A DNA stretch of 64,000 nucleotides from Promicromonospora umidemergens. Its GTDB lineage: Bacteria; Actinomycetota; Actinomycetes; Actinomycetales; Cellulomonadaceae. The notes below the pieces were generated by a model that ran no database searches, was not told the origin of the DNA, and saw nothing but the letters and a program-made list of their open reading frames with translations. The stretch spans positions 124,001 through 188,000 of the forward strand of contig NZ_JAMTCT010000006.1 of assembly GCF_024171995.1 (NCBI RefSeq), given 5' to 3'. Shown piece by piece: positions 53,150 through 60,722 of the stretch. The position numbers and the translations under genes were made by a program. Every line of letters begins with the position of its first letter. Position 1 is the first letter of the stretch.

Positions 53150-54201
53150 GCGGCTGCCCTCCCGTGGTCGTCCACCCAGGTGACGACGCGCAGCGCCGCC
53201 ACGGAGGCCTCCACCGCGGCCACTTCACCGACCAGCTCGACGGTCAGCGACCCGTACGGGCGCTCCGCGACCTCGGTGATGCCGCCGAAGACGACGGTCC
53301 CGTCGACGCCGTGCTCGCGCAGCGTGCGCGTGAGTACCGCCGACGACCCGGCCACCTCGTCCACGCCCACCGTCACGATGTGCCCGGTGTGCCGGGCGCG
53401 GAGGCGCTCCAGCACCTCGGGCGAGGGCCGATCCCGCAGCGCCGTGGCGACGAACCGCCGGGTGACGTCGTGCGCGGGCGCGCTGAACACCTGGTACGCC
53501 TCGCCCACCTCGACGACGCGCCCCCGGTCCATCACCGCGACGCGATGACAGATCGAGCGCACCACGTCCATCTCGTGCGTGATGACGACGACCGTGACAC
53601 CGAGCTCGCGGTTGACGCGCTGGAGCAGGTCCAGCACGTCACGCGTGGTCTCGGGGTCGAGGGCGGACGTCGCCTCGTCGGCCAGCAGGATGCGCGGGTT
53701 GGTGGCGAGTGCGCGGGCGATACCGACGCGCTGCTTCTGGCCGCCGGACAGCGCGGCGGGGTGCACTCCTGCCTTGTCCGCCAGGCCGACGAACTCCAGC
53801 AGCTCCGCGACACGCGCGTCACGCTTGGCACGTGGCCAGCCGGCCACCTCGAGCGGGTAGGCGACGTTCCCCGAGACGGTCCGGGAGGCGAGCAGGTTGA
53901 ACTGCTGGAAGACCATCCCGATCCCGGCACGGACCGGCCTCAGGCGGGCCTCGTTCAGAGAGCCGAGCGAGACGCCATCGACCACCACGTCGCCCGCTGT
54001 GGTCCGTTCGAGCGCGTTGATCAGGCGGACCAGGGTGGACTTGCCGGCACCTGACTGCCCGATGACGCCGAAGATCTCGCCATCGCGGATGTCGAGGGTG
54101 ACCCCGTCGACCGCACGCACCTCGGCGCTCCTGCCCCGGCCGGGGAACACCTTGGCGGCGCCCTCGAACCGGATGATGCTGCTGCTGGTCCTGGTCGACA
54201 T
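53146..54201 (-). CDS. metN: Methionine ABC transporter ATP-binding protein
   Basis: A 351-residue ATPase with Walker A GQSGAGKST, signature LSGGQKQRVGIARAL, Walker B LLADEATSALD and a C-terminal NIL domain (about 265-345) that binds methionine and gives trans-inhibition in known transporters. Start shares a base with the metQ stop (TGATG). Confidence 0.94.
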   Translation of the reverse strand: MSTRTSSSIIRFEGAAKVFPGRGRSAEVRAVDGVTLDIRDGEIFGVIGQSGAGKSTLVRLINALERTTAGDVVVDGVSLGSLNEARLRPVRAGIGMVFQQFNLLASRTVSGNVAYPLEVAGWPRAKRDARVAELLEFVGLADKAGVHPAALSGGQKQRVGIARALATNPRILLADEATSALDPETTRDVLDLLQRVNRELGVTVVVITHEMDVVRSICHRVAVMDRGRVVEVGEAYQVFSAPAHDVTRRFVATALRDRPSPEVLERLRARHTGHIVTVGVDEVAGSSAVLTRTLREHGVDGTVVFGGITEVAERPYGSLTVELVGEVAAVEASVAALRVVTWVDDHGRAAA

Positions 54202-55085
54202 CAGGAAGCGTCCGCCTCGATGCCGGCCAGGATCTCCTGCAGCTCCGCGGCCGAGTTGTCCTTGATGACGCCGGTGTCGCCCGATGCCTCCAGCACGCCC
54301 TTCTCGACCTCCGGGGAGTGGTAGATCTCGACGAGCTGCTGGAACACCTCGTTGTCAGCGTCGTCCGCGCGGGCGACCCACACGTTGATGTACGGCGCGG
54401 CCGCTGCGGAGTCCGGGTCGTCAGAGAAGATCGCGTCGTCGGAGGTCAGGCCGGCGTCGCCCACGAAGTCGTTGTTGATGATCGAGGCGTCGACGTCCTG
54501 CAGGGCGAGCGCCGTCTGGGCGGCGTCGACGGGGGTCACGGTCACGCGCGACTCGTCCTCGAGCACGTCGGCGGGCGTGGAGAACGCGCTCCCGCCGTCG
54601 CGCAGGGCGATCAGGCCGGCCTCCTGCAGCACGAGCAGCGCGCGGGCCTGGTTCGTGTCGTCGTTGGGGATGGCCACCTCCCCGCCCTCCGGGATGTCCT
54701 CGACGCTGTCGCGCGACTGCGAGTAGAGGCCCAGCGGGTAGACGGCGGTCGCGGCGATCGGCGTGAGGTCCTGTCCGGACGCGGTGTTGTAGCCGGCGAG
54801 GAACTGGAGGTGCTGGAACTGGTTCAGGTCGAGGTCGCCGTCGGTCAGACCCTGGTTGGGCAGCTGGTAGTCGCTGAAGTTCACGAGCTCGACGGTGATG
54901 CCTTCCTGCTCGGCCAGGTCGGTGAACGTGTCCCAGTAGTCCTCGCCGGTGTTGACGACGCCGATGCGTACCGGGTCCTCGCTGGTGCCGGCGGCGGCCG
55001 AGACGTCGCCGGCGCCGCAGGCGCTCAGCGAGAGGGTGGCGACGACTGCGAGGCCGGTGGACAGGGCAGCGGTGAAGCGAGACAT
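54201..55085 (-). CDS. metQ: Methionine-binding lipoprotein
   Basis: A 294-residue NlpA/MetQ family protein with lipobox LSLSACG (Cys23 is the lipid site), EDYWDTFTDLAEQEG at the start of the binding domain and LNQFQHLQFLAGYN, IINNDFV in the binding cleft. It delivers methionine to MetNI at the cell surface. The upstream region shows no recognised SAM riboswitch but has a CTACGCC-T-GGCGTAG palindrome at 55142. Confidence 0.93.
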   Translation of the reverse strand: MSRFTAALSTGLAVVATLSLSACGAGDVSAAAGTSEDPVRIGVVNTGEDYWDTFTDLAEQEGITVELVNFSDYQLPNQGLTDGDLDLNQFQHLQFLAGYNTASGQDLTPIAATAVYPLGLYSQSRDSVEDIPEGGEVAIPNDDTNQARALLVLQEAGLIALRDGGSAFSTPADVLEDESRVTVTPVDAAQTALALQDVDASIINNDFVGDAGLTSDDAIFSDDPDSAAAAPYINVWVARADDADNEVFQQLVEIYHSPEVEKGVLEASGDTGVIKDNSAAELQEILAGIEADAS

Positions 55086-55141
55086 GGGTGGTCCTCTCGG
55101 GACGCACGGGCACGGGCATGCCGGTGCTCAGGATGTGGGGG

Positions 55142-55156
55142 CTACGCCTGGCGTAG
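55142..55156. promoter_or_regulatory. Palindrome upstream of metQ
   Basis: CTACGCC-T-GGCGTAG is a perfect palindrome about 57 bases upstream of the metQ ATG. It is the best operator candidate for the met operon; the regulator is unknown. Confidence 0.4.
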
Positions 55157-55465
55157 ACCGAGGTATGACGGCGGCGGGCCACGGCCATCAGCAACGTGGC
55201 GAGCTCGCGGGACGGTGCGGGGCGGTCCTCAGTGGATCGCGGGAACGTGCGGCGCTGTCAGCGCTCGCACATTCGCCCGCCGCGCACGCGGCCGCCACAC
55301 ATGGCGTCGCGGCGGGTGCGCGACGTCGTGGCTGCGGTCCAGGTGCGGGTCATACGGACATCGTGCGGCACTGCACGACGTCGAAGCGAATCCGCCCGGG
55401 GAAAATCCCACGATCCGGACGAAAACCTGTCCACATGGTGGAGATGTGCTGCAATCCGGGAAATA
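55157..55465. other. Gene-free stretch between metQ and the SRP RNA gene
   Basis: I see no convincing protein-coding gene here. The sequence is GC-rich in the first part and then contains a less GC-rich stretch (about 55380-55470) just past the 3' end of the SRP RNA gene. It probably holds the metQ promoter and the terminating part of the SRP RNA transcript. Confidence 0.5.
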
Positions 55466-55560
55466 AAGGACCCCTCGCACACCCACCAGAGCTCACTTAC
55501 CCTTGCTGCCTTCCGGCCCTGGGGGAGTTCGGCGAGGTGATGCCGCACGAGGGGTCTGCC
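55466..55560 (-). ncRNA. ffs: Signal recognition particle RNA (4.5S, small type)
   Basis: On the minus strand the conserved domain IV sequence GGGCCGGAAGGCAGCAAGGG is present, with the GGAA tetraloop and symmetric/asymmetric loop bases that bind Ffh. The terminal helix pairs CCCCTCG with CGAGGGG. The TTTATTT after the closing helix suggests intrinsic termination. The exact ends are estimates. Confidence 0.93.
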
Positions 55561-55564
55561 CCAA

Positions 55565-55593
55565 GCCTAACCGATCCGGACACCTCGGCCCAA
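55565..55593 (-). promoter_or_regulatory. Promoter of the SRP RNA gene
   Basis: Minus-strand TTGGGC (55588-55593) and TTAGGC (55565-55570) are separated by 17 bases, at the right distance for transcription to start near 55559. Confidence 0.5.
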
Positions 55594-55733
55594 CCACGCC
55601 GAACCCGCCGTACGCCACCTCACAGCGCCGGTCCGGGCTCCGATTCGCTGTCCGAGCACGGCGTCCGGTATCCTCGTCAGGCCGCGCCAGGCTCCGGTCC
55701 GGTGGCCGCGTGCCCGCCTTGGTGTGGTCGCGA

Positions 55734-55818
55734 GGAGGATTCGCCTAGTGGCCTATGGCGCACGCTTGGAAAGCGTGTTGGGTTAACGCCCTCGGGGGTT
55801 CGAATCCCCCATCCTCCG
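55734..55818 (+). tRNA. tRNA-Ser (anticodon GGA)
   Basis: Acceptor stem GGAGGAT (55734-55740) pairs with ATCCTCC (55811-55817), the anticodon arm CACGC-TTGGAAA-GCGTG gives anticodon GGA, and a long variable arm precedes the T arm GGGGG-TTCGAAT-CCCCC. CCA is not encoded. The 3' end is the integration site of the following island. Confidence 0.96.
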
Positions 55819-55824
55819 CAGTGT
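55794..55824. repeat. Left attachment core (attL) inside the tRNA-Ser 3' end
   Basis: The T-arm to flank sequence at 55794-55824 recurs at 60059-60088 with only one C missing (CCCC for CCCCC), a 31/30-base near-exact direct repeat 4.26 kb apart. tRNA 3' ends are common integrase targets. Confidence 0.8.
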
Positions 55825-55827
55825 TTA

Positions 55828-55867
55828 GAGGCCCGGAACCGTTGATATTCCAACGGTTCCGGGCCTC
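55828..55867 (+). terminator. Terminator after tRNA-Ser
   Basis: Positions 55828-55844 pair perfectly with 55851-55867 (17 bp) around the loop ATATTC, followed by TTCTCGTT. A strong intrinsic terminator for the tRNA, lying inside the island's left end. Confidence 0.85.
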
Positions 55868-55890
55868 TTCTCGTTCCCCCAACCGTGCCC

Positions 55891-55911
55891 GTGGGCACAC
55901 CGTGGGCACAC
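55891..55911. other. Left pair of GTGGGCACAC motifs
   Basis: GTGGGCACAC at 55891-55900 and again at 55902-55911, an 11-base pitch. A matching pair occurs at the right end (59949-59969). Probably integrase arm sites. Confidence 0.5.
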
Positions 55912-55970
55912 GTTCGGAGGCGGCGCAGCCCGTCACGTTGCACGAGGTGGGCCCGCCGTCCGTCCGGACA

Positions 55971-56789
55971 TCAGCCCAGCAGTGACAGGAGAGCCGCCGC
56001 GGCGCCGTCGTCATCGATGGTGCCGGTCTCCTGGTCTGCCGCGTCCCGGACCTGCTCGGGCGCGTGACCCATGGCGATCGACCGCGTTGCCCACCGCAGC
56101 ATCTCCAGGTCGTTCTCACCGTCACCGATCGCGACTGTGGCCTGATACTCGACGCCGAGCTGGCGACGCACCTTGTCGAGCGCCGTCGCCTTCGACAGGG
56201 CAGGTGGTGTGACGTCGAGCCAGTCGAGCCGCGTGGCGATCGTCGTCAGGCTCATGGCGCGTAGCACAGGCACGAGAGCGAACGCGGCCGGGCCGTAGAT
56301 CGCGAGCCGCGGCGTCGGGTCCGCCCACAGTTTCTTGAGCGCGTCGACGCTGTGCTGCTCGCCGTTCAGCTCACCGTCGGGGAACGGGATGTTCACGAGG
56401 TACCCGACGCCGACGACCTCGGCCGCAACTCGGATGCCGGGCATGGCGTCGACGGCCACGCGCACGATGGGCTCGGGATCGACGACGTGCAAGTCGGTAA
56501 TCTCGTAGTCGCCACCCGTGACGTGTGCGGTCACGGCACCGTTGCTGGCCACGATCCACGTGTCATCGAGGCCGAACTCGGCTGCGACCGGCAGCGCGCC
56601 GACGAGCGACCGGCCCGTCGCCAGGACGATGTGGTGCCCGGCCACGCGGACCTGCTCGACGGCGTCGCGCACGGCGGTGGTGGCCGGCTGGCCGGTGTCT
56701 AGCAAGGTGCCGTCGATGTCACACGCGACGAGCGCCGGAGCGGCGAGGTCCATGTGCCGCGCTGTCCGCTGCGGCGTCGCTGAGGTCAT
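55971..56789 (-). CDS. HAD superfamily phosphatase (Cof-like)
   Basis: A protein of about 272 residues with the HAD motifs ACDIDGTLLD (nucleophile Asp), VLATGRS, and GDGENDLEML (metal Asp pair), and a C2-type cap between. Cof/YidA-like proteins dephosphorylate sugar phosphates or other small phosphates. A shorter start at ATG 56753 is possible. It is divergent from the small protein/DUF6879/XRE operon, with GTGCAATC repeats between, so may share its control. Confidence 0.88.
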   Translation of the reverse strand: MTSATPQRTARHMDLAAPALVACDIDGTLLDTGQPATTAVRDAVEQVRVAGHHIVLATGRSLVGALPVAAEFGLDDTWIVASNGAVTAHVTGGDYEITDLHVVDPEPIVRVAVDAMPGIRVAAEVVGVGYLVNIPFPDGELNGEQHSVDALKKLWADPTPRLAIYGPAAFALVPVLRAMSLTTIATRLDWLDVTPPALSKATALDKVRRQLGVEYQATVAIGDGENDLEMLRWATRSIAMGHAPEQVRDAADQETGTIDDDGAAAALLSLLG

Positions 56790-56813
56790 GTGCCCAGCGA
56801 ACCAGGAATAGGC

Positions 56814-56894
56814 GTGCAATCACATGGGATTGCACATGCGGGTGCAATCGAGCGGTATCGGCTGCACTCTCGTAGTGATTGCCTGGGATTGCCA
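56814..56894. promoter_or_regulatory. Repeated GTGCAATC/GATTGCAC operator motifs
   Basis: GTGCAATC (56814-56821) and GATTGCAC (56828-56835) form an inverted repeat with a six-base gap; a further GTGCAATC is at 56842-56849, and GATTGCC at 56877-56883 and 56888-56894. They lie between the divergent HAD gene and the 56960 operon, suggesting cooperative binding by the XRE protein encoded here. Confidence 0.55.
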
Positions 56895-56959
56895 CCCGGT
56901 GCGAGACTCCGGGTGTTGGTTTCCCGTGCTCAGCTCCACCCCGACCAACCGGAGGAACG

Positions 56960-57160
56960 ATGGAACTCGAATTCATGTGGAAGGACGCCAACTCCAACGT
57001 CACGGAGTGCCCCGCCCTGTATAAGGCCGAGGGCGGGTACGTCGTGCAGGGCGTCAAGCTCGACGACGCCACGCGCGCACAGCTGCGCCAGCTCGGCGAC
57101 GGCGAGGACGGCATCTTCGTGCCAACGAATGTCCTCGAGCGACTGAAGGGTGAGCTGTAG
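56960..57160 (+). CDS. Small protein of the DUF6879/XRE triad (66 aa)
   Basis: MELEFMWKDANSNVTECPALYK... is a 66-residue beta-rich protein (YVVQGVKLDD, GIFVPTNVLERL). GGAGGA sits three bases before ATG. Similar small proteins precede DUF6879 genes in Streptomyces; I recognise the arrangement, not a named family. Only two bases separate it from the next gene. Confidence 0.7.
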   Translation: MELEFMWKDANSNVTECPALYKAEGGYVVQGVKLDDATRAQLRQLGDGEDGIFVPTNVLERLKGEL

Positions 57161-57162
57161 GG

Positions 57163-57681
57163 GTGCAGGCAATCACAGGCGGCGAGTTCGGGCACTACAT
57201 GCGGACCTTCGAGTCCTCGGCGTTCCGGCTGGAGCAGCAAACCGGGTACGCCGTCGACTACGAGGCCGAGCAGTTCGCCGCGTTCCGCGCCGGTGACGTG
57301 CGCGACCCGCGAGAGATGCCCGAGTTCGCCGCCTGGCTCCCCACGGTGGCCGATCACGTCGAGCAGGGTCGCCGGATCTCGCGGGTGCGGATCCACCAGG
57401 AGCCACCGACCGACTACCAGCGTTGGACCCGGTACGTCGGGCATTGGAACGTCGAGGCGGGCGAGGACATCCGCTACGCCACGACCGCGCAGGCGCACCG
57501 AGTGGGGCTCCTGCCCGACGCAGGGCCATATGACTGGTGGCTGCTCGACACCGTCCGCGTCCTGCGCATGACCTTCAACGACGAGAACGTCTGTATCGAG
57601 CGCCACCTACTCACGGATGAGGCGTCCCTGGAGCACGCCCGGACGTGGCGAGAGCTGGCGATTCGCGCAGCAGGGGGCTGA
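57163..57681 (+). CDS. DUF6879 family protein
   Basis: A 172-residue protein: EFGHYMRTFESSAFRLEQQTGYAV, then ISRVRIHQEPPTDYQRW and YDWWLLDTVRVLRMTFND. The family occurs beside XRE-DUF5753 regulators in actinobacteria. Biochemical role unknown. GTG start, no strong Shine-Dalgarno; the previous stop is two bases away so coupling is likely. Confidence 0.78.
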   Translation: MQAITGGEFGHYMRTFESSAFRLEQQTGYAVDYEAEQFAAFRAGDVRDPREMPEFAAWLPTVADHVEQGRRISRVRIHQEPPTDYQRWTRYVGHWNVEAGEDIRYATTAQAHRVGLLPDAGPYDWWLLDTVRVLRMTFNDENVCIERHLLTDEASLEHARTWRELAIRAAGG

Positions 57682-57682
57682 C

Positions 57683-58552
57683 ATGTCACCGCGCCAAGCC
57701 GGCGCCGATCACCTCGAGGCAATCGGACGTCGGCTACGTGCGTTGCGGGAGCATGCTGAGCTGGACGGCAAAGACCTGGCCTCCCAGCTCGGCTGGTCCG
57801 CCTCCAAGGTGAGCCGTCTCGAACTGGCTCGGCAGGGCATCGCTCCGGCGGACATTGCAGCATGGATCACGGCCACGGACGGCACGCCTGATGAACGCGC
57901 GCTGCTGCTTGGCCTCCTCGACCAGGCCCGCGAGGAGGAACACACCCTGCGTCGCCGCGCGCGACACGGTCAGGCAGCGATCCAGGCCGGGTACAACACC
58001 CTCGTCGAGCGCTCCTCGCTCGTCCGGCTGTTCCAGACCGCCGTCGTGCCCGGCCTCCTGCAGACCCCTGACTACGCGCGAGCGATCCTCACCGCCGCGC
58101 AGCACCAGCTGCAGCTGTCCGTCGAGGACATCGACGCCGCAGTGTCGACCCGGATGGAGCGACAGCGGTACCTGTACAGCGGCCGCAGGTTCGAGTTGCT
58201 GATCGCGGAACCGGTGCTGCGCTGGGGCATCGTGCCGCCCGAGGTGATGTGCGAGCAGATCGACCGACTGCATGGCGCCATCGGCCTGGGCAACGTACGG
58301 CTCGGGATCCTGCCCCTCGGCGCACCGTTGGACCTCGTACCGCTGCACACCTTCGCGATGTACGACGATCTCGTCTGCGTCGAGACGTTCGGCCGAGAGC
58401 ACCGCTACACCGGATCCGAGGCCGAGACCTACGCCAACGCGTTCGACACCCTCTGGAGGTCTGCGGTGACCGGACACGACGCGCGCCGTCTGCTCGTCCA
58501 GGTCGCCGACGAACTCGTACCGTCAAGGACAAGAGCATCCCTCCGGTCGTAA
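57683..58552 (+). CDS. XRE-family regulator with DUF5753 domain
   Basis: A 289-residue protein. The HTH is at about residues 9-65 (IGRRLRALREHAELDGKDLASQLGWSASKVSRLE). From about 105 the DUF5753 domain includes VVPGLLQTPDYARAIL, RQRYLYSGRRFELLIAEPVL and LPLGAPLDLVPLHTF. Such regulators (WhiJ/Scr-like) are paired with small DUF397 or DUF6879 proteins; a toxin-antitoxin or developmental-control role has been proposed for relatives. Encoded one base after the DUF6879 stop. Confidence 0.88.
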   Translation: MSPRQAGADHLEAIGRRLRALREHAELDGKDLASQLGWSASKVSRLELARQGIAPADIAAWITATDGTPDERALLLGLLDQAREEEHTLRRRARHGQAAIQAGYNTLVERSSLVRLFQTAVVPGLLQTPDYARAILTAAQHQLQLSVEDIDAAVSTRMERQRYLYSGRRFELLIAEPVLRWGIVPPEVMCEQIDRLHGAIGLGNVRLGILPLGAPLDLVPLHTFAMYDDLVCVETFGREHRYTGSEAETYANAFDTLWRSAVTGHDARRLLVQVADELVPSRTRASLRS

Positions 58553-58644
58553 GGTCCCGGGCGCGCAGTGCCGCAGTCACACGCGCGAAACCTCACCCAC
58601 TCGGGTGCTGGCCGGACAAGTCAGCCCCAGCGAGGCTGAGGCAT

Positions 58645-59016
58645 ATGACACTGATTCTGGACAAAGCCACCGTCGAGCTCCGCGCATCCGACGTCGTGCT
58701 GACCTACACACCGAGCGACTCGCTTCCGGACGACGGAGTCGTGACACTCTCGACGACGTTCACCAGCCACGACGGCGAAAAGATACGGCAGCTCGGCTTC
58801 AAGCTCATCGACGGGCAGCTCACCGCGGTCTACTGGTTCGACCACCAGACAGCTCTGAACTACAACGCCGCGAGCCACATCACGCCGGGCAGGATCGCCG
58901 GCACATGGTCAATCGCGTTCCCGAACGAGGCGCTCGACGGCATCACCGCGGGCACCTGGCGCGCCGACCTCACTGTGGAGAACTACAACGCGCCGAGCAT
59001 CGACGGGGCTATCTGA
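58645..59016 (+). CDS. Hypothetical protein (123 aa)
   Basis: MTLILDKATVELRAS..., with alternating beta strands and an FKLIDGQLTAVYWFDHQTALNYN centre. No family recognised. It follows the XRE gene by 92 bases, on the same strand, in the island. Confidence 0.65.
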   Translation: MTLILDKATVELRASDVVLTYTPSDSLPDDGVVTLSTTFTSHDGEKIRQLGFKLIDGQLTAVYWFDHQTALNYNAASHITPGRIAGTWSIAFPNEALDGITAGTWRADLTVENYNAPSIDGAI

Positions 59017-59123
59017 CCGAGGGGGCCCGACGCCTTGCCATCTCCAGATGGCGGGGCGTCGTCGTGCGTAGATCGCCCGACCGAACCCGGACGGCGCCGA
59101 GATCCCGACGTAGCGTCACGAAC

Positions 59124-59401
59124 ATGACCACAGACAACGCCGCCACATGGGCAGCCCTGCAGTCCTACCCGACGACCCGCGACAAGATCGGCACAGGCAA
59201 GGAGCTGGACCTCGCCGACATCTCCGCATGCAGTCCGCGGGCACGCACGTGTGGCAGGCGTGGTGGGGAGACAACGGGCCCCAGCCTGGCGACCACTGGC
59301 AGATGCCCCACGACTTCGCAGAGTACGCAGCCGACCAGCTCGACGCCGAGGCGGCCCGGCTACGTGATCGGGCCGAGCACCTGCGCTCGAGCGGCTACTG
59401 A
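59124..59401 (+). pseudogene. Frameshifted small hypothetical gene
   Basis: ATG 59124 starts MTTDNAATWAALQSYPTTRD...ELDLADIS; near 59228 the sense continues in another frame with AMQSAGTHVWQAWWGDNG...DAEAARLRDRAEHL ending at TGA 59399-59401. Restoring one base (GCATG to GCGATG) would join them into a protein of about 92 residues. Either decayed cargo or a sequencing error. Confidence 0.5.
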
Positions 59402-59491
59402 GAGGGCGGGCAACCCTCGCGCTGGCCGAGGGGTAGGGTTCACCCGCTGCGATCCTCGCGTCACACCGACGGTCGGCGCGAGGATCACCTC

Positions 59492-59944
59492 ATGAGACCC
59501 GTCCGTGCCCTTGCAGTAGCCGCAGCTCTCGCCTGCACCCTTGCCGCATGCACCACCACGTCGGCGACCCCCGAGACCGCGGCGTCGGACGAGGTCGAGG
59601 TCGAGGTCGAGGCGTCCTACGACGCGCAGGCTGCCCTCGACGAGGGGGCGGACCGCCTCGAGGGCCACGAGGAGGGCTACGAGGACGGTCTGGCCGACGA
59701 CGACCCGCCCGAGTCCGGCGACAGCGAGGCGTGGGTCGAGGGTTACGCCGACGGGCAGGCCGCCCAGGAGAGCGTCTGCGGCCCGATCCTTGCCGACGCC
59801 ATGGAGGCCACCGACGCCGGCCGGAACGCGACCGTGGCCGATCTGGCGGACGACCTCTACCAGTGCCCGCCGTCCTACTACGACGACCTCACCGTCTACA
59901 CGCAGGAGCAGCTCGACAAGCTCGTGGACGAGATCACCGGCTGA
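59492..59944 (+). CDS. Lipoprotein, acidic, unknown function
   Basis: A 150-residue protein with a signal peptide and lipobox (ACTLAACTTT, Cys at about 20), then an acidic Glu/Asp/Val stretch and YEDGLADDDPPESGD. Two C-terminal Cys (VCGPIL, YQCPPSYY) may form a disulfide. The last cargo gene, 4 bases before the right arm motifs. Function unknown. Confidence 0.72.
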   Translation: MRPVRALAVAAALACTLAACTTTSATPETAASDEVEVEVEASYDAQAALDEGADRLEGHEEGYEDGLADDDPPESGDSEAWVEGYADGQAAQESVCGPILADAMEATDAGRNATVADLADDLYQCPPSYYDDLTVYTQEQLDKLVDEITG

Positions 59945-59948
59945 TTCC

Positions 59949-59969
59949 GTGGGCACCAGGTGGGCACAC
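59949..59969. other. Right pair of GTGGGCAC motifs
   Basis: GTGGGCACCA (59949-59958) and GTGGGCACAC (59960-59969) with the same 11-base pitch as the pair at the left end. Probably integrase arm sites. Confidence 0.5.
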
Positions 59970-60058
59970 CTGGACCCAAACACACGTGATTCACGGTGAT
60001 CTAAGGTGACGGGGAATGGCAGGATTCTGCGGCCCACGCCTTTGACCTGCACCTTCAA

Positions 60059-60088
60059 GGGGGTTCGAATCCCCATCCTCCGCAGTGT
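60059..60088. repeat. Right attachment core (attR)
   Basis: Copy of the tRNA-Ser 3' end and flank (GGGGGTTCGAATCCCC-ATCCTCCGCAGTGT pattern, one C short). The sequence 5' of it does not fold as a tRNA. Confidence 0.8.
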
Positions 60089-60163
60089 CGAAGGGCCCGA
60101 ACGTGTCCGTGGGCCCACACCACAGCAAGCACGTCCGACGGCGCCACCGATTGACCGATCACC

Positions 60164-60535
60164 TCACGACTGCCACTCCGCGCGGTAGTCCGGGTGATCG
60201 GCGAACGTCATGGCGTGGGCCAGGACCGCGACCTGGAGTCCAGCGAACAGGTTCCGGGTGACGATGGCTTCGTCCTCATGCCCGCTGTCCGACGCCTTGG
60301 TCAGGACCCGCCCAAGCTCCTCGTACGTCTCGACGATCGTCCGCTTGGCCGCTATGTCGACGAGGGCCCGAGCGGGGCTCCAGCGGTCGATATGCCGTTG
60401 CTGTTGCGGAAGGAACGGGGCGGCCGCCGAGGGCTCGCCATCAACCTCTCCGGGACGGGACGAGGCGCTGTCGGCCATACGCGCGGTCGACTCGTCCTCG
60501 TCCAGCCGTGCGGTCAGAAACTCGGTGATAGTCAT
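60164..60535 (-). CDS. DUF6221 family protein
   Basis: A 123-residue protein starting MTITEFLTARLDEDE and ending FADHPDYRAEWQS, with RALVDIAAKRTIVETYEELGR in the middle, all typical of DUF6221, which is common in actinobacterial phages and mobile elements. Function unknown. It lies outside the right attachment repeat, so it may mark an older insertion at the same site. Confidence 0.85.
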   Translation of the reverse strand: MTITEFLTARLDEDESTARMADSASSRPGEVDGEPSAAAPFLPQQQRHIDRWSPARALVDIAAKRTIVETYEELGRVLTKASDSGHEDEAIVTRNLFAGLQVAVLAHAMTFADHPDYRAEWQS

Positions 60536-60600
60536 GCCCCTGATCCTTCCACTCGGACCTTGGTCGCGTGCTCTCGCGCCTCGCAACGTCCGCTTCGACC

Positions 60601-60646
60601 ATGCGATGAGGCATGCTCCAGGGCTCTGGAGCATGCCTCATCGCAT
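60601..60646. terminator. Perfect 21-bp hairpin
   Basis: Positions 60601-60621 and 60626-60646 are exact reverse complements around GGCT. It lies downstream of the minus-strand 60723 gene and upstream of the DUF6221 gene; probably a terminator. Confidence 0.65.
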
Positions 60647-60722
60647 TCTGGGAGAGGACTTTCGCGGAAGCGGACCTGCACGCGGTCCCCTGCAGGGGAC
60701 CTGTCCTCCTTCGTCCGTCAGG

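Larger units (their letters stand above)
55794..60088. mobile_element. tRNA-Ser-integrated genomic island without an integrase
   Basis: The segment is bounded by direct repeats at 55794-55824 and 60059-60088 that duplicate the tRNA-Ser 3' end. Just inside each end is a pair of GTGGGCAC-type 10-mers at 11-base pitch (55891-55911 and 59949-59969), as expected for integrase arm-binding sites. Cargo: HAD phosphatase, small protein, DUF6879, XRE-DUF5753, a hypothetical gene, a frameshifted gene and a lipoprotein. No recombinase gene was found between the repeats, so it is a decayed or helper-dependent element. Confidence 0.65.

Noticed and set aside
55086-55250. SAM riboswitch upstream of metQ
   Set aside because: I could not find a recognisable S-box, SAM-II or SAM-IV core; a covariance model would be needed to exclude it fully.
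55229-55486. Minus-strand frame of 85 residues in the gap before ffs
   Set aside because: No ribosome binding site and the frame overlaps the SRP RNA gene; composition is not protein-like.
60000-60088. Second tRNA-like sequence (T-arm and acceptor 3' half)
   Set aside because: Upstream sequence does not provide a matching D arm, anticodon arm or acceptor 5' strand, so it is an attachment-site copy, not a tRNA gene.
55794-60088. Integrase or transposase in the island
   Set aside because: I checked all frames for tyrosine recombinase (R-H-R-Y) and serine recombinase patterns and saw none; the HAD, DUF6879 and XRE genes have other folds.
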